The notes under the pieces are model-generated. The model was not told the origin of the DNA. It was given only the letters and a program-made list of their open reading frames with translations, and did no database searches. Of a stretch of DNA of 64,000 nt, positions 17,816 to 26,900 are shown piece by piece. Source of the stretch: Rhizobiaceae bacterium. GTDB taxonomy: Bacteria > Pseudomonadota > Alphaproteobacteria > Rhizobiales > Rhizobiaceae. Both the position numbers and the translations under genes were made by a program. Each line of letters starts with the position of its first letter. Positions within the stretch are counted from its first letter, which is position 1. The stretch is taken from NCBI GenBank assembly GCA_028279875.1, contig JANQMU010000118.1, positions 103,180 to 167,179 of the forward strand, in the 5' to 3' direction.

Positions 17816-19069
17816 TCAGGCGGGACGAACGAGAACGTGCTTCTTCTTTCCCAATGACAGTTTGATGACGCCGTCATCGGTTGTGTCTGTGGTGGCGACA
17901 ACCCGTTTCTCATCGGTGATCTGGCGATCGTTGATCCGGACCGCGCCACCCTTGACATGGCGGCGTGCTTCGCCGTTGGACGCGGCCAGTCCGGCCCTGA
18001 CGAAGAGGGTCAGCAATCCGACCCCGTCCTGGAGTTCGCCGGCCGGGATCGAGATGGACGGCAGGTTCTCGGCAAGGGCGCCTTCCTCGAATGTCTTGCG
18101 CGCCGTCTCGGCGGCGTCCTCGGCGGCGCTGCGGCCATGCAGCAGCGCCGTGACCTCGGTTGCCAGGATCTTCTTGACCTCGTTGATCTCGGAACCGCCA
18201 AGCGCCTGCAGGCGGTTGATCTCGTCCATGGGCAATGTCGTGTAGAGCTTCAGGAAGCGGATGACGTCATCGTCCTCGGTGTTGCGCCAATATTGCCAGA
18301 AATCGTAGACGCCCAGCAGATCGGCATTGAGCCACACCGCGCCGGTCGCCGACTTGCCCATCTTGGCGCCGGAGGAGGTGGTCAGCAGCGGCGATGTCAG
18401 CGCGTAAAGCTGCGGCGTTCCCATCCGGTGTCCGAGATCGATGCCGTTGATGATGTTTCCCCACTGGTCGGAACCGCCCATCTGAAGCAGGCAGCCGAAG
18501 CGTTTGTTCAGCTCGACGAAATCATAGGCCTGGAGGATCATGTAGTTGAATTCCAGAAACGACAGGGACTGTTCGCGATCGAGGCGCAGCTTGACCGAAT
18601 CGAAGGACAGCATGCGGTTGACCGAAAAATGACGACCGACATCGCGCAGGAACTCGACATATTGGATGCTCATCAGCCAATCGGCATTGTTGACCATCAC
18701 GGCGTCTGTGCTGCCGTCGCCAAAGTCCAGATAGTGGGAGAAGCAGCGTTTTATGCCGGCCAGATTATCGTCGATGGTCTCCGGCGTCATCAGTTGCCGG
18801 GCTTCGTCCTTGAAGCTCGGGTCGCCGACCATTCCGGTGCCGCCGCCCATCAGGGTGATGGGCCGGTGTCCGGTCTTCTGGAACCAGTGCAGCATCATGA
18901 TCTGCATCAGCGAGCCGACATGCAGGCTGGATGCCGTCGGGTCGAAGCCGATATAGGCCGTCACCGTTTCGCCTTTCAGCAGCGCATCGAGCCCGGCATC
19001 GTCCGAGGTCTGATGGATGAAACCGCGTTCGTGCAGGATGTGCAGGAAATCGGAGGTAAAGGACGGCAT
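17816..19069 (-). CDS. tyrS: tyrosyl-tRNA synthetase
   Basis: It charges tRNA-Tyr. The 417-residue class I synthetase has the HIGH-type motif as HVGS (50-53), tyrosine-binding elements (YMILQAYDF and QMGGSDQWGN, 176-204) and the KMSKS loop as KMGKS (236-240). A C-terminal S4 RNA-binding domain follows (about 350-410, ASNGEARRHVKGGAVRIND). Length matches bacterial TyrRS. The tyrS/suf neighbourhood recurs in Hyphomicrobiales. Confidence 0.97.
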   Translation of the reverse strand: MPSFTSDFLHILHERGFIHQTSDDAGLDALLKGETVTAYIGFDPTASSLHVGSLMQIMMLHWFQKTGHRPITLMGGGTGMVGDPSFKDEARQLMTPETIDDNLAGIKRCFSHYLDFGDGSTDAVMVNNADWLMSIQYVEFLRDVGRHFSVNRMLSFDSVKLRLDREQSLSFLEFNYMILQAYDFVELNKRFGCLLQMGGSDQWGNIINGIDLGHRMGTPQLYALTSPLLTTSSGAKMGKSATGAVWLNADLLGVYDFWQYWRNTEDDDVIRFLKLYTTLPMDEINRLQALGGSEINEVKKILATEVTALLHGRSAAEDAAETARKTFEEGALAENLPSISIPAGELQDGVGLLTLFVRAGLAASNGEARRHVKGGAVRINDRQITDEKRVVATTDTTDDGVIKLSLGKKKHVLVRPA

Positions 19070-19228
19070 GGTTTTTCTTTCTTTGCATTTGCCGGGGGCC
19101 GGCTCGGCGGGCGTGTATCATCCTTTGCCGCAGAGATCACGCCATTTGTTTTGAGCAATCCATGATCAGGATCGATGGGATCGGATGACCGTGCCGGCCT
19201 GATCCTCGCAAAATCTGGCTTCGGCAGC

Positions 19229-20095
19229 TCAGGAGCCGTCGCGCACCAGCCGAAAGCCGACAAGGATGTGTTTGATGTCATCCGGCCGGGAATGGCGGGC
19301 GGCAGGCCGGCAGACACCGCATCCGCGATCGTCCCAGGACCCGCCCTTGACGATATGCCGGGCGTCGCCGGCCTTCGTCGATGTCCATTCGAAAACCTGG
19401 CCGGCGGCATCGAGCAGGCCGAACGGGCTGGCGCCGTCGGGGAATGAGCCGACCGGAACGGTTGCAAAGGGACCGGCATCATGGCTGTTCAGCTTTTCCG
19501 GATCGAACCGGTTGCCCCAGGGGAAATAGCGTCCGTCGGTGCCGCGGGCCGCCTTTTCCCACTCCGCTTCCGTCGGCAGGCGCCAGGTCTTGCCGGTTTG
19601 CCGGCTGAGCCAGCGGGCATAGGCCCGGGCATCGCCATGGCTGACCATGACCACCGGGTGGTCCAGCCGGTCCGGCGGCGGCATGGCCGTTTCCCACATA
19701 TAGGGCAGCGCACGCTCATAGGGGTGGATCAGGCCGTAGCCGTCCCAGGTCGTCCGATCGACCGCTGGAGGCGGGTGGCCGGTATCCTGCAAAAATCGTG
19801 CATAGGCTGCATTGGTCACCGGCACGCTCTGGATTTGGTATGCGTCAAGGACCACGGTGCGCTGCGGTTCGCGGTCGTACCAGCCGTTTTTGCGGGTGAC
19901 GCTGTGCCCGTAGGCAGCCTCGTCAAGGCGATAGGCGGTTTCCCGCTCCTCAGGATCGGACCCCATGATGAACGGCCCTGCCGGGATGTCGATCAGGGCA
20001 GCTTCCGGCTGTGCCAGGACCGGCGGCGGAACCATGGCGCAAAGCGTGCCACCAAGAAGCAGCGCGGCAATCGTCACCCTGCATTGCCGCTTCAT
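19229..20095 (-). CDS. exported SUMF1/FGE-fold protein
   Basis: A 288-residue protein with a signal peptide (about residues 1-28, ending VLAQP) followed by a formylglycine-generating-enzyme-type (SUMF1) domain: IPAGPFIMGSD, YQIQSVPVTNAAYARFL, RLPTEAEWEKAARG, FPWGNRFD and GGSWDD near the end. The copper-binding Cys pair of true FGE is not in its usual place; instead there is CGVC, a CxxC. It is therefore probably not a sulfatase activator. Catalysis is unassigned. I chose ATG 20095 (GGAG six bases before) over ATG 20107. It lies 23 bases after the hydrolase gene and is likely co-transcribed. Confidence 0.85.
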   Translation of the reverse strand: MKRQCRVTIAALLLGGTLCAMVPPPVLAQPEAALIDIPAGPFIMGSDPEERETAYRLDEAAYGHSVTRKNGWYDREPQRTVVLDAYQIQSVPVTNAAYARFLQDTGHPPPAVDRTTWDGYGLIHPYERALPYMWETAMPPPDRLDHPVVMVSHGDARAYARWLSRQTGKTWRLPTEAEWEKAARGTDGRYFPWGNRFDPEKLNSHDAGPFATVPVGSFPDGASPFGLLDAAGQVFEWTSTKAGDARHIVKGGSWDDRGCGVCRPAARHSRPDDIKHILVGFRLVRDGS

Positions 20096-20118
20096 GGTCC
20101 GCTCCATTCGATTGCCGG

Positions 20119-20796
20119 TCAGCGTATGCGCTTGGCCGCGGGTTCGGGGACAAGTTCGCCGTTGAGGCGCCGATCAAGATAATCCGAGCACTCGGTAATC
20201 AACTCATCCACCTGGCCGGTGAAGAAGTGATTGGCGTCCGACATCGTCTTGTGGGTGATCATGATGCCCTTTTGGGCCTTGAGTTTCTCGACGAGGCCCT
20301 GGACGTCCTTTTCGGGCGCCACGCGGTCTGAGTCCCCGTGGATGATCAGGCCGGAGGACGGGCAGGGTGCGAGAAACGCAAAATCATAGGTGTTGGGCTG
20401 CGGTGCGATGGACATGAACCCCTCGATTTCCGGCCGGCGCATCAAAAGCTGCATGCCGATCCAGGCACCGAAGGAATAGCCGGCGACCCAGCACCCCTTG
20501 CTGTCGGGGTGCAGGCCCTGAATCCAGTCGAGGGCCGCGGCGGCATCCGACAGTTCGCCGGTGCCGTGATCGAAAGTGCCCTGGCTGCGACCGATGGAGC
20601 GGAAATTGAACCGCAGCGTCGTGAAGCCGCGCTTCTGGAACATGTAGAAGAGTTGATAGACAATCTGATTGTTCATCGTGCCGCCAAACTGCGGGTGAGG
20701 GTGCAGGATGATGGCGATGGGAGCGCTCTTCTCCTTGGCAGGTTGATAACGGCCCTCGAGGCGTCCGGCGGGGCCGCTAAATATGACTTCTGGCAT
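20119..20796 (-). CDS. alpha/beta hydrolase (dienelactone hydrolase-like)
   Basis: A 225-residue serine hydrolase. The oxyanion region is HPHPQFGGTMNNQIV (about 30-45), the nucleophile sits in GYSFG, the acid follows HGDSD, and the His is in DANHFF. The pattern matches a family conserved next to the suf desulfurase in Hyphomicrobiales; its substrate is unknown. I placed the start at ATG 20796 (GGAG five bases upstream), where the family N-terminus MPEVIFSGPAGRLEG begins; the frame is open to 20859. It is divergent from the desulfurase gene. Confidence 0.9.
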   Translation of the reverse strand: MPEVIFSGPAGRLEGRYQPAKEKSAPIAIILHPHPQFGGTMNNQIVYQLFYMFQKRGFTTLRFNFRSIGRSQGTFDHGTGELSDAAAALDWIQGLHPDSKGCWVAGYSFGAWIGMQLLMRRPEIEGFMSIAPQPNTYDFAFLAPCPSSGLIIHGDSDRVAPEKDVQGLVEKLKAQKGIMITHKTMSDANHFFTGQVDELITECSDYLDRRLNGELVPEPAAKRIR

Positions 20797-20903
20797 TGGG
20801 TCTCCGGCTTGATTGCGGAAATTGGGTGGCAGGATCTGAACGCGCAGGGCGATTTTCACTCTACCGCCAACTCAATTTACATTGGTTGATCGTTGTTTTT
20901 GCT

Positions 20904-20917
20904 TATCCATATGGATA
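20904..20917. promoter_or_regulatory. 14-bp palindrome in the desulfurase promoter region
   Basis: TATCCATATGGATA is a perfect palindrome. It overlaps a possible -10 (TATGGA 20910-20915) that sits 18 bases after a possible -35 (TTGATC 20886-20891). It is a candidate operator for the first suf-cluster gene or for the divergent hydrolase. The regulator is unknown. Confidence 0.4.
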
Positions 20918-20997
20918 TCACCGAGTGTCATAAGGCATTGGCATTCGAAATTTCAAGGAAAATGAGGCTCCGCCGACATGGCGGGCCGGAAACCGGT

Positions 20998-22185
20998 ATG
21001 GGCAAAGAACGCATTTACCTTGATCATAACGCCACGGCGCCGCTGTTGGCCGAAGCGCGTGAAGCGATGCTGGGTGCGCTGGATCTGTTGGGGAATCCGT
21101 CATCGGTGCATTTTGAGGGCCGCGCTGCGCGGGCCGTTGTCGAAAAGGCCCGGCGGCAGGTGGCGCGGCTGGTCGGTGGCGATGCAGCGGGTGTCGTGTT
21201 CACCAGCGGAGCGACGGAGGCCGTGGCAACGGTTTTGACGCCAAACTTCAAGATGGGAAAGGCCGATCTCCGGCTGGGCCGCCTTTTCGTCGGTGCCGCC
21301 GACCATCCCAGTTTGCTTGGCGGCGGTCGTTTTGATCCGCAACAGGTCGCCAGGCTGCCGGTCGATCGCGACGGGCAGCTCGAGCCCGGCATGCTGGATG
21401 ATGCCCTTGCGGCGCATGATGCAAAGGCGGGGCCGGCCATGGTGTGCTTGATGCTGGCCAACAACGAGACCGGCATCGTGCAGCCGATGGGGGCGGTTGC
21501 GCAGGCCGTCAAGCGGCATGGTGGAATTCTTGTTGTCGATATTGTCCAGGCCGCCGGACGGATGGTGTTGGATCTGGAAGGGCTGGGGGCCGATTTCCTG
21601 ATCCTGTCATCGCACAAGATTGGTGGTCCGAAGGGCGCCGGTGCGCTGATCTGCGCCAGTGAGATCCTGCGCCCCGCGCCGCTTATCCCAGGCGGCGGGC
21701 AGGAAAAAGGTCATCGGTCGGGCACTGAAAATCCGCCAGCCATTGCCGGTTTCGGGGCGGCGGCTGAATGCGCCACGGAGCGGATCGAACACACTTGCGA
21801 CCGGACGACCGAACTGCGGGACCGGCTAGAGGCCGGCATGCGACAGCAATGTCCGGATGTCATCATCCATGGCGCGCATGCCGCGCGGCTTCCAAACACA
21901 AGCTTTTTTTCGGTGCCGGGCATGCGGGCCGAAACGTTGCAGATCGCTTTCGACCTTGAGGGGATCGCGGTCTCGGCCGGGTCGGCCTGTTCATCCGGCA
22001 AGGTCGGTCCAAGTCATGTGCTGGCGGCCATGGGTTTCGATTCGGAGCAGGGCGGCGTCAGGGCCAGCGTGGGGACGACAACGACGGATGCCGATATCGA
22101 CGCCTTTCTTGCGGCATTTGAAAAAATCATCGGCAAGCGTGCGGCGGTCTCCGAAGCAGCGGATGGCGGCACGGCCATTCCCTGA
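20998..22185 (+). CDS. cysteine desulfurase, IscS/NifS type
   Basis: It takes sulfur from cysteine as an enzyme persulfide. The 395-residue PLP enzyme has YLDHNATAPL at the start, the PLP lysine in SSHKIGGPKGAGAL, and the mobile catalytic Cys in SAGSACSSGKVGPSHVL (the long loop of group I desulfurases). I chose ATG 20998 (GGAAA upstream, and the family N-terminus MGKERIYLDHNA). In-frame ATGs at 20962 and 20893 would add non-conserved residues. It heads the suf cluster as in rhizobia, but here an opposing hydrolase gene separates it from sufB. Confidence 0.93.
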   Translation: MGKERIYLDHNATAPLLAEAREAMLGALDLLGNPSSVHFEGRAARAVVEKARRQVARLVGGDAAGVVFTSGATEAVATVLTPNFKMGKADLRLGRLFVGAADHPSLLGGGRFDPQQVARLPVDRDGQLEPGMLDDALAAHDAKAGPAMVCLMLANNETGIVQPMGAVAQAVKRHGGILVVDIVQAAGRMVLDLEGLGADFLILSSHKIGGPKGAGALICASEILRPAPLIPGGGQEKGHRSGTENPPAIAGFGAAAECATERIEHTCDRTTELRDRLEAGMRQQCPDVIIHGAHAARLPNTSFFSVPGMRAETLQIAFDLEGIAVSAGSACSSGKVGPSHVLAAMGFDSEQGGVRASVGTTTTDADIDAFLAAFEKIIGKRAAVSEAADGGTAIP

Positions 22186-22190
22186 GGTTG

Positions 22191-22988
22191 TTATCGGGCG
22201 TCGAGAAAAGCCAGCAACCGTTCGGAAAACCCCTTGGGATCGTCCCAGTGCAGGGAGTGGGCGGCGTCAGGCAGGATTTCGATCTGGATATTGCCGATCG
22301 ATTGCAGGGCCTGCGAGCCCTCCTCGGGTGGAAACAGCAGGTCCTTGCCGCCGAGCACAGCCAGTGTCGGGGCTTTGATTCGGCCCGCGATGTCCCGGGC
22401 GTCGTACCGCGCGATTGCATCAGCCTGCCGGCGCATCGCGGCAATGGATTGCCGGTAGGGATAGGTCGCGGACAGTTTGACGGCGTTGTCCAAAACAGCC
22501 GGGTCATCGAAAAAGGGTGGCGCGAACAGCCAGTGGAACAGGGATCTGAACCAAAGATCGTCAGAGGTTCCGGCCTCGCCAAGGGCAACAAGCGTATCGA
22601 TCAGGGAGACCCTGCGGGCACTATGTGCGGGGCCGGATGCAGCGATAACAAGGCGGTCTACCCGGTCGGGCCATTGTGCCGCCATATGCATGCCGACAAT
22701 CCCGCCCATGGAGTGGCCGAGGACTCGCACCCGGTCCAGCCCGAGTGCGTCGAGCAGGGCCGCGCAATCTTCCGCCATCTGCTCGATGCTGGTCTCGGCG
22801 TCTGCCGGTTCGGTTCTGCCGACGGCGCGGTTGTCCGGCATGATCAATTGGTAGTGGGGTGAAAGGTGCGGGACGACCGGCATCCAGCTCTGGCTGTCAC
22901 TGGAGAGGCCAGCGATCATCAGCAGCGGCGCTCCGTCGCCCGCCGTTTCGTAATAGAGGTCGACATCGTTGATCGGAATCATCGTCAT
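22191..22988 (-). CDS. alpha/beta hydrolase inserted between desulfurase gene and sufB
   Basis: A 265-residue alpha/beta-fold hydrolase with nucleophile motif GHSMGG (about residue 93), the preceding sequence LIMPDNRAVGRTEP, and a C-terminal His in DAAHSLHWDDP. The pattern resembles 3-oxoadipate enol-lactonase-like hydrolases; the substrate is not assigned. It runs opposite to the suf genes, ending five bases from the desulfurase stop. It therefore breaks what is an unbroken desulfurase-sufB order in many relatives. Confidence 0.9.
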   Translation of the reverse strand: MTMIPINDVDLYYETAGDGAPLLMIAGLSSDSQSWMPVVPHLSPHYQLIMPDNRAVGRTEPADAETSIEQMAEDCAALLDALGLDRVRVLGHSMGGIVGMHMAAQWPDRVDRLVIAASGPAHSARRVSLIDTLVALGEAGTSDDLWFRSLFHWLFAPPFFDDPAVLDNAVKLSATYPYRQSIAAMRRQADAIARYDARDIAGRIKAPTLAVLGGKDLLFPPEEGSQALQSIGNIQIEILPDAAHSLHWDDPKGFSERLLAFLDAR

Positions 22989-23093
22989 GGGGTTTTATCG
23001 CCGTGGCCGCGATGGCTGTAAAGCCGTTTTTGACAGGTCCCGCCACCCGTTCGTGGAGGTCGGCGAATAAAATTGATGGCAAAATTCAAGATT

Positions 23094-23127
23094 TTGACGC
23101 TTCCACTCTGGAAATATTCTAAAAAAC
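23094..23127 (+). promoter_or_regulatory. candidate sufB promoter with Irr/ICE-like motif
   Basis: A -35-like TTGACG (23094-23099) and a -10-like TATTCT (23115-23120, spacer 15) lie about 145 bases before sufB. The -10 is overlapped by TTCTAAA (23117-23123), half of the ICE-box pattern TTTAGAA...TTCTAAA bound by the rhizobial iron regulator Irr; the other half is degenerate. Iron control of suf is expected in this order, but the assignment here is weak. Confidence 0.3.
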
Positions 23128-23267
23128 CGCTTACAAGCGCTTCAGGCCATGGAAAACCGTTGTTGCGATCCTAAATGAGAACGTGCGGCGGGGTTTGCAA
23201 TCCGGCCCGACATAGTTGACGTTGACAAACCGCCGGACCTTGAACCCGGCGAGATTGGAGAGCGCCG

Positions 23268-24737
23268 ATGCCTGCCGTGCAGGAGACGATCGATCAGGTC
23301 CGCCGGATCGATGTGGACCAGTATAAATACGGTTTCGAAACCTTCATCGAAATGGACAAGGCCCCCAAGGGTCTCAACGAAGACATCATCCGCTTCATCT
23401 CGGCCAAGAAAGATGAGCCGGAATGGATGCTGGAATGGCGTCTTGAGGCCTATCAGCGCTGGCTGACCATGCGCGAGCCGAACTGGGCGCGGGTTGAATA
23501 TCCGCAGATCGATTTCAACGATATCTATTATTACGCCGCGCCGAAGAACCAGACCGGGCCGAAGACGCTCGATGAGGTCGACCCCGAATTGCTGGCGACC
23601 TATGAGAAGCTCGGCATACCGCTGCGCGAGCAAGAATTGCTGGCCGGCGTTCAGGAGTCGAAGATTGCCGTGGATGCGGTGTTCGATTCGGTGTCCGTGG
23701 TGACGACCTTCAAGGAAGAACTGGCCAAGGCCGGCGTGATCTTCATGTCGATTTCGGAGGCCATTCGCGAGCATCCCGAACTGGTCCGCAAATATCTCGG
23801 ATCGGTGGTTCCGGTTTCGGACAATTTCTATGCGACGCTGAATTCGGCGGTCTTTACCGATGGCTCCTTCGTCTACGTGCCGAAGGGCGTGCGCTGTCCG
23901 ATGGAACTGTCGACCTATTTCCGCATCAACGAACGGGACACCGGCCAGTTCGAGCGGACGCTGATCATCTGCGAGGAAGGCGCTTATGTGTCCTATCTCG
24001 AAGGCTGCACGGCGCCGCAGCGCGACGAGAACCAGCTTCACGCCGCGGTTGTCGAACTGGTGGCGCTGGACGATGCCGAAATCAAATACTCCACGGTGCA
24101 GAACTGGTATCCCGGCGACAAGGACGGCAAGGGCGGGATCTATAATTTCGTCACCAAACGCGGTGACTGTCGCGGCGTCAACTCGAAGATCTCCTGGACC
24201 CAGGTGGAAACGGGTTCGGCGATCACCTGGAAATATCCGTCCTGCATCCTGCGCGGCGACAATTCGCGCGGCGAGTTCTACTCCATCGCCGTGTCGAACG
24301 GACGGCAGCAGATCGACAGCGGCACGAAAATGATCCATCTGGGTAAGAACACCTCGAGCCGGATCATTTCGAAGGGCATCTCCGCCGGCGATTCGAACAA
24401 CACCTATCGCGGTCAGGTTTCGGCCCATCGCCGCGCCGCCAATGCACGCAACTTTACACAGTGCGATTCCTTGCTCATCGGCAACAAATGCGGGGCGCAT
24501 ACCGTGCCCTATATCGAGGCCAAGAACTCAACCGCGCAGTTCGAGCATGAGGCGACGACCTCGAAAATATCCGAGGACCAGCTGTTTTACTGCCTGCAGC
24601 GCGGCATCCCGGAAGAAGAGGCGATTGCACTTATTGTTAATGGCTTCGTGAAAGAGGTTATTCAGGAACTGCCGATGGAATTCGCGGTCGAGGCGCAGAA
24701 GCTGATCGGCATCAGCCTCGAGGGCAGTGTGGGATAG
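23268..24737 (+). CDS. sufB: Fe-S cluster assembly protein SufB
   Basis: SufB is the scaffold core of the SufBC2D complex where nascent Fe-S clusters form. The 489-residue protein shows the family landmarks VYVPKGVRCPMELSTYFRIN, CEEGAYVSYLEGCTAP, the beta-helix core, and QCDSLLIGNKCGAHT carrying the Cys implicated in sulfur handling. GAGAG precedes ATG 23268. It leads sufB-sufC-sufD-sufS, with 108 bases to sufC. Confidence 0.97.
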   Translation: MPAVQETIDQVRRIDVDQYKYGFETFIEMDKAPKGLNEDIIRFISAKKDEPEWMLEWRLEAYQRWLTMREPNWARVEYPQIDFNDIYYYAAPKNQTGPKTLDEVDPELLATYEKLGIPLREQELLAGVQESKIAVDAVFDSVSVVTTFKEELAKAGVIFMSISEAIREHPELVRKYLGSVVPVSDNFYATLNSAVFTDGSFVYVPKGVRCPMELSTYFRINERDTGQFERTLIICEEGAYVSYLEGCTAPQRDENQLHAAVVELVALDDAEIKYSTVQNWYPGDKDGKGGIYNFVTKRGDCRGVNSKISWTQVETGSAITWKYPSCILRGDNSRGEFYSIAVSNGRQQIDSGTKMIHLGKNTSSRIISKGISAGDSNNTYRGQVSAHRRAANARNFTQCDSLLIGNKCGAHTVPYIEAKNSTAQFEHEATTSKISEDQLFYCLQRGIPEEEAIALIVNGFVKEVIQELPMEFAVEAQKLIGISLEGSVG

Positions 24738-24845
24738 ATCGATCCGGCCGTGCGCTGCCGATACGCCTGAACAACGCAAATGAACCAACCGCCAAGACGC
24801 ATGCCGATCATGCATCGCGGTGACTGAAACTCCGGATAGACAGAC

Positions 24846-25601
24846 ATGCTTGAAATCAAGAACCTTCACGCCCGTATCGCCGAAGATGGTACCGAGATCA
24901 TTCGTGGCCTCGATCTGACCGTCGGGAACGGCGAGGTGGCTGCCATCATGGGACCCAACGGGTCGGGCAAATCGACCCTGTCCTATGTTCTGACCGGCCG
25001 CGAGGATTACGAGGTGACCGAGGGCGATATTCTCTATAATGGCGAGAGCATATTGGACATGGACACGTCGGAGCGCGCTGCGGCGGGACTTTTCCTGGCG
25101 TTTCAATACCCGGTCGAAATACCGGGCGTTGCTACCATGCAGTTCCTCAAGGTCGCACTGAACGAGCAGCGCAAGGCGCGCGGCGAGGCGGAACTGACGA
25201 CACCGGACTTCATTCGCAAAGTCAAGGAAGCGGCCGGCGCACTCAATATCGACATGGCCATGCTCAAGCGGCCGTTGAATGTCGGATTTTCCGGCGGCGA
25301 GAAGAAGCGCGCCGAGATTCTGCAGATGTCTCTGCTCGAACCCACTTTGTGCATTCTGGACGAAACCGATTCAGGGCTTGATATCGATGCCCTGAAGGTT
25401 GTGGCCGACGGCGTCAATGCCCTGCGGTCGCCCGACCGGGCGATCGTGGTGATCACCCACTACCAGCGCCTGCTGGAATATATCGTCCCCGACAGCGTGC
25501 ATGTTCTCTACGAGGGCAGGGTTATTAAATCCGGCGACAAGTCCCTGGCGCTCGAACTGGAAAATGACGGCTACGCCAACATCATTGCGGATGCGGCCTG
25601 A
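24846..25601 (+). CDS. sufC: Fe-S cluster assembly ATPase SufC
   Basis: An ABC-type ATPase that drives conformational change in SufBC2D. The 251-residue protein has Walker A GPNGSGKST (36-44), a Q-loop (FLAFQYPVEIPG), signature FSGGEKKRAEILQM, Walker B LCILDETDSGLD and the switch His (VVITHYQRLL). All catalytic residues are present. It starts 108 bases after sufB and ends 21 bases before sufD. Confidence 0.97.
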   Translation: MLEIKNLHARIAEDGTEIIRGLDLTVGNGEVAAIMGPNGSGKSTLSYVLTGREDYEVTEGDILYNGESILDMDTSERAAAGLFLAFQYPVEIPGVATMQFLKVALNEQRKARGEAELTTPDFIRKVKEAAGALNIDMAMLKRPLNVGFSGGEKKRAEILQMSLLEPTLCILDETDSGLDIDALKVVADGVNALRSPDRAIVVITHYQRLLEYIVPDSVHVLYEGRVIKSGDKSLALELENDGYANIIADAA

Positions 25602-25622
25602 CGGTCGGGTTCAAAGGGATTT

Positions 25623-26900
25623 ATGATGAACATGCAAAGCAAGAGGCCGATCACCGCCGCCGAAGAAGCACTGGTCCAGGGGTTTGCCGACCGGGCGGCC
25701 GATCTGCCTGGCAATGATGCCATTGCCGCATTACGCGCCGGTTTCATTCGCGATATCGAGGAAACCGGGCTGCCGACACGGCGCGTCGAGGCTTGGCACT
25801 ACACGGATCTCAGAAGTCTTCTGAAGACCGTCCCGTCCGTGGAAACAGGCACTGCGGTGACCGCGGTGGAATCGCTGGTCGCCGGTTCGCAGGTGATTTC
25901 GCTCTGCGACGGGCGGTTGGTCAGCGACCGGACGCCTGACGGCGTGTCCTGCGCGGCGTTCCGGGACGCTCTGAAGAGCGGCGAGGCAAGCGACGGCATG
26001 GTCGCCCGCGACACCGATGACGTGATCGGGCGTATCAACGGCGCCTTTGTCACCGATGGTTGCCGTCTGGCGGTCGATGACGGCCTCGAACTGGACACGC
26101 CGTTGGAAATACAATCCGTTCATGGCGGCGGACAAGCCCATACGCGCTTGCCGGTGGTCATCGGCGGAGGTTCCAAAGGGGTGTTTGTCGAGCGCCATCT
26201 GGCGGCGGGCGACAACGAAGCGCTGGTGTCTTCGATCACCGATCTCGAGATCGGCCGGGACGCCGAGATTGTCTGGATCGTCAGCCAGGAACAGGGCGCT
26301 TCCGACACCCATCTGGGCCAGATCAACATCCGGCTGGGCGCCGGGGCGAAACTGACGTTGTTCGTCGCCAATTCCGGCGGCCGCCTGGTGCGCCAGGAGC
26401 TTCATATCGCGGCGCATGGGGAGGGCTCCGAACTGGTGTTGCGCGGTGTCAACCTGCTGGGCGGCGACAGCCATACGGATGTGACGATGACGCTCGATCA
26501 TCTGGTGCCCAACTGTGTTTCGTCCGAGACCTTCCGCAATGTCGTCTATGACAGGGCGCGCGGGGTCTTTCAGGGGCAGATCAAGGTTGCCTCGATTGCC
26601 CAGAAGACCGATGCGCGCATGGCCTGCAATACGTTGCTGCTGTCAGATACGAGCGATTTTTCCTGCAAGCCGGAGCTGGAGATTTTTGCCGACGACGTCC
26701 AGTGCGCGCACGGCGCCACGGTTATCGATATCGACGACGACCAGCTGTTTTACATGCGGGCGCGCGGCATCAGCGAAAGGAAGGCGCGGGCCATGCTGGT
26801 CAAGGCGTTCATCGCTGAAATCGTCGAGGAACTCGACCATGAGGGTCTGGTCGAGGCGCTTGAGACCCGATTTGAAGCCTGGCTGGACGATCATGACTGA
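25623..26900 (+). CDS. sufD: Fe-S cluster assembly protein SufD
   Basis: SufD is the SufB paralogue in the SufBC2D scaffold, needed for iron acquisition. The 425-residue protein has the characteristic N-terminal LPTRRVEAWHYTDLR, the beta-helix core, and the C-terminal CAHGATVIDIDDDQLFYMRARGI (read in parts) with the conserved Cys-x-His. Two ATGs occur at the start (25623 and 25626). Its stop overlaps the sufS start by eight bases, giving tight coupling. Confidence 0.96.
   Translation: MMNMQSKRPITAAEEALVQGFADRAADLPGNDAIAALRAGFIRDIEETGLPTRRVEAWHYTDLRSLLKTVPSVETGTAVTAVESLVAGSQVISLCDGRLVSDRTPDGVSCAAFRDALKSGEASDGMVARDTDDVIGRINGAFVTDGCRLAVDDGLELDTPLEIQSVHGGGQAHTRLPVVIGGGSKGVFVERHLAAGDNEALVSSITDLEIGRDAEIVWIVSQEQGASDTHLGQINIRLGAGAKLTLFVANSGGRLVRQELHIAAHGEGSELVLRGVNLLGGDSHTDVTMTLDHLVPNCVSSETFRNVVYDRARGVFQGQIKVASIAQKTDARMACNTLLLSDTSDFSCKPELEIFADDVQCAHGATVIDIDDDQLFYMRARGISERKARAMLVKAFIAEIVEELDHEGLVEALETRFEAWLDDHD

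Noticed and set aside
17957..19165. 402-residue open frame antisense to tyrS
   Set aside because: Shadow of tyrS; no coding support.
23142..24500. 452-residue open frame antisense to sufB
   Set aside because: Mirror frame of sufB codon use with no motifs or ribosome site.
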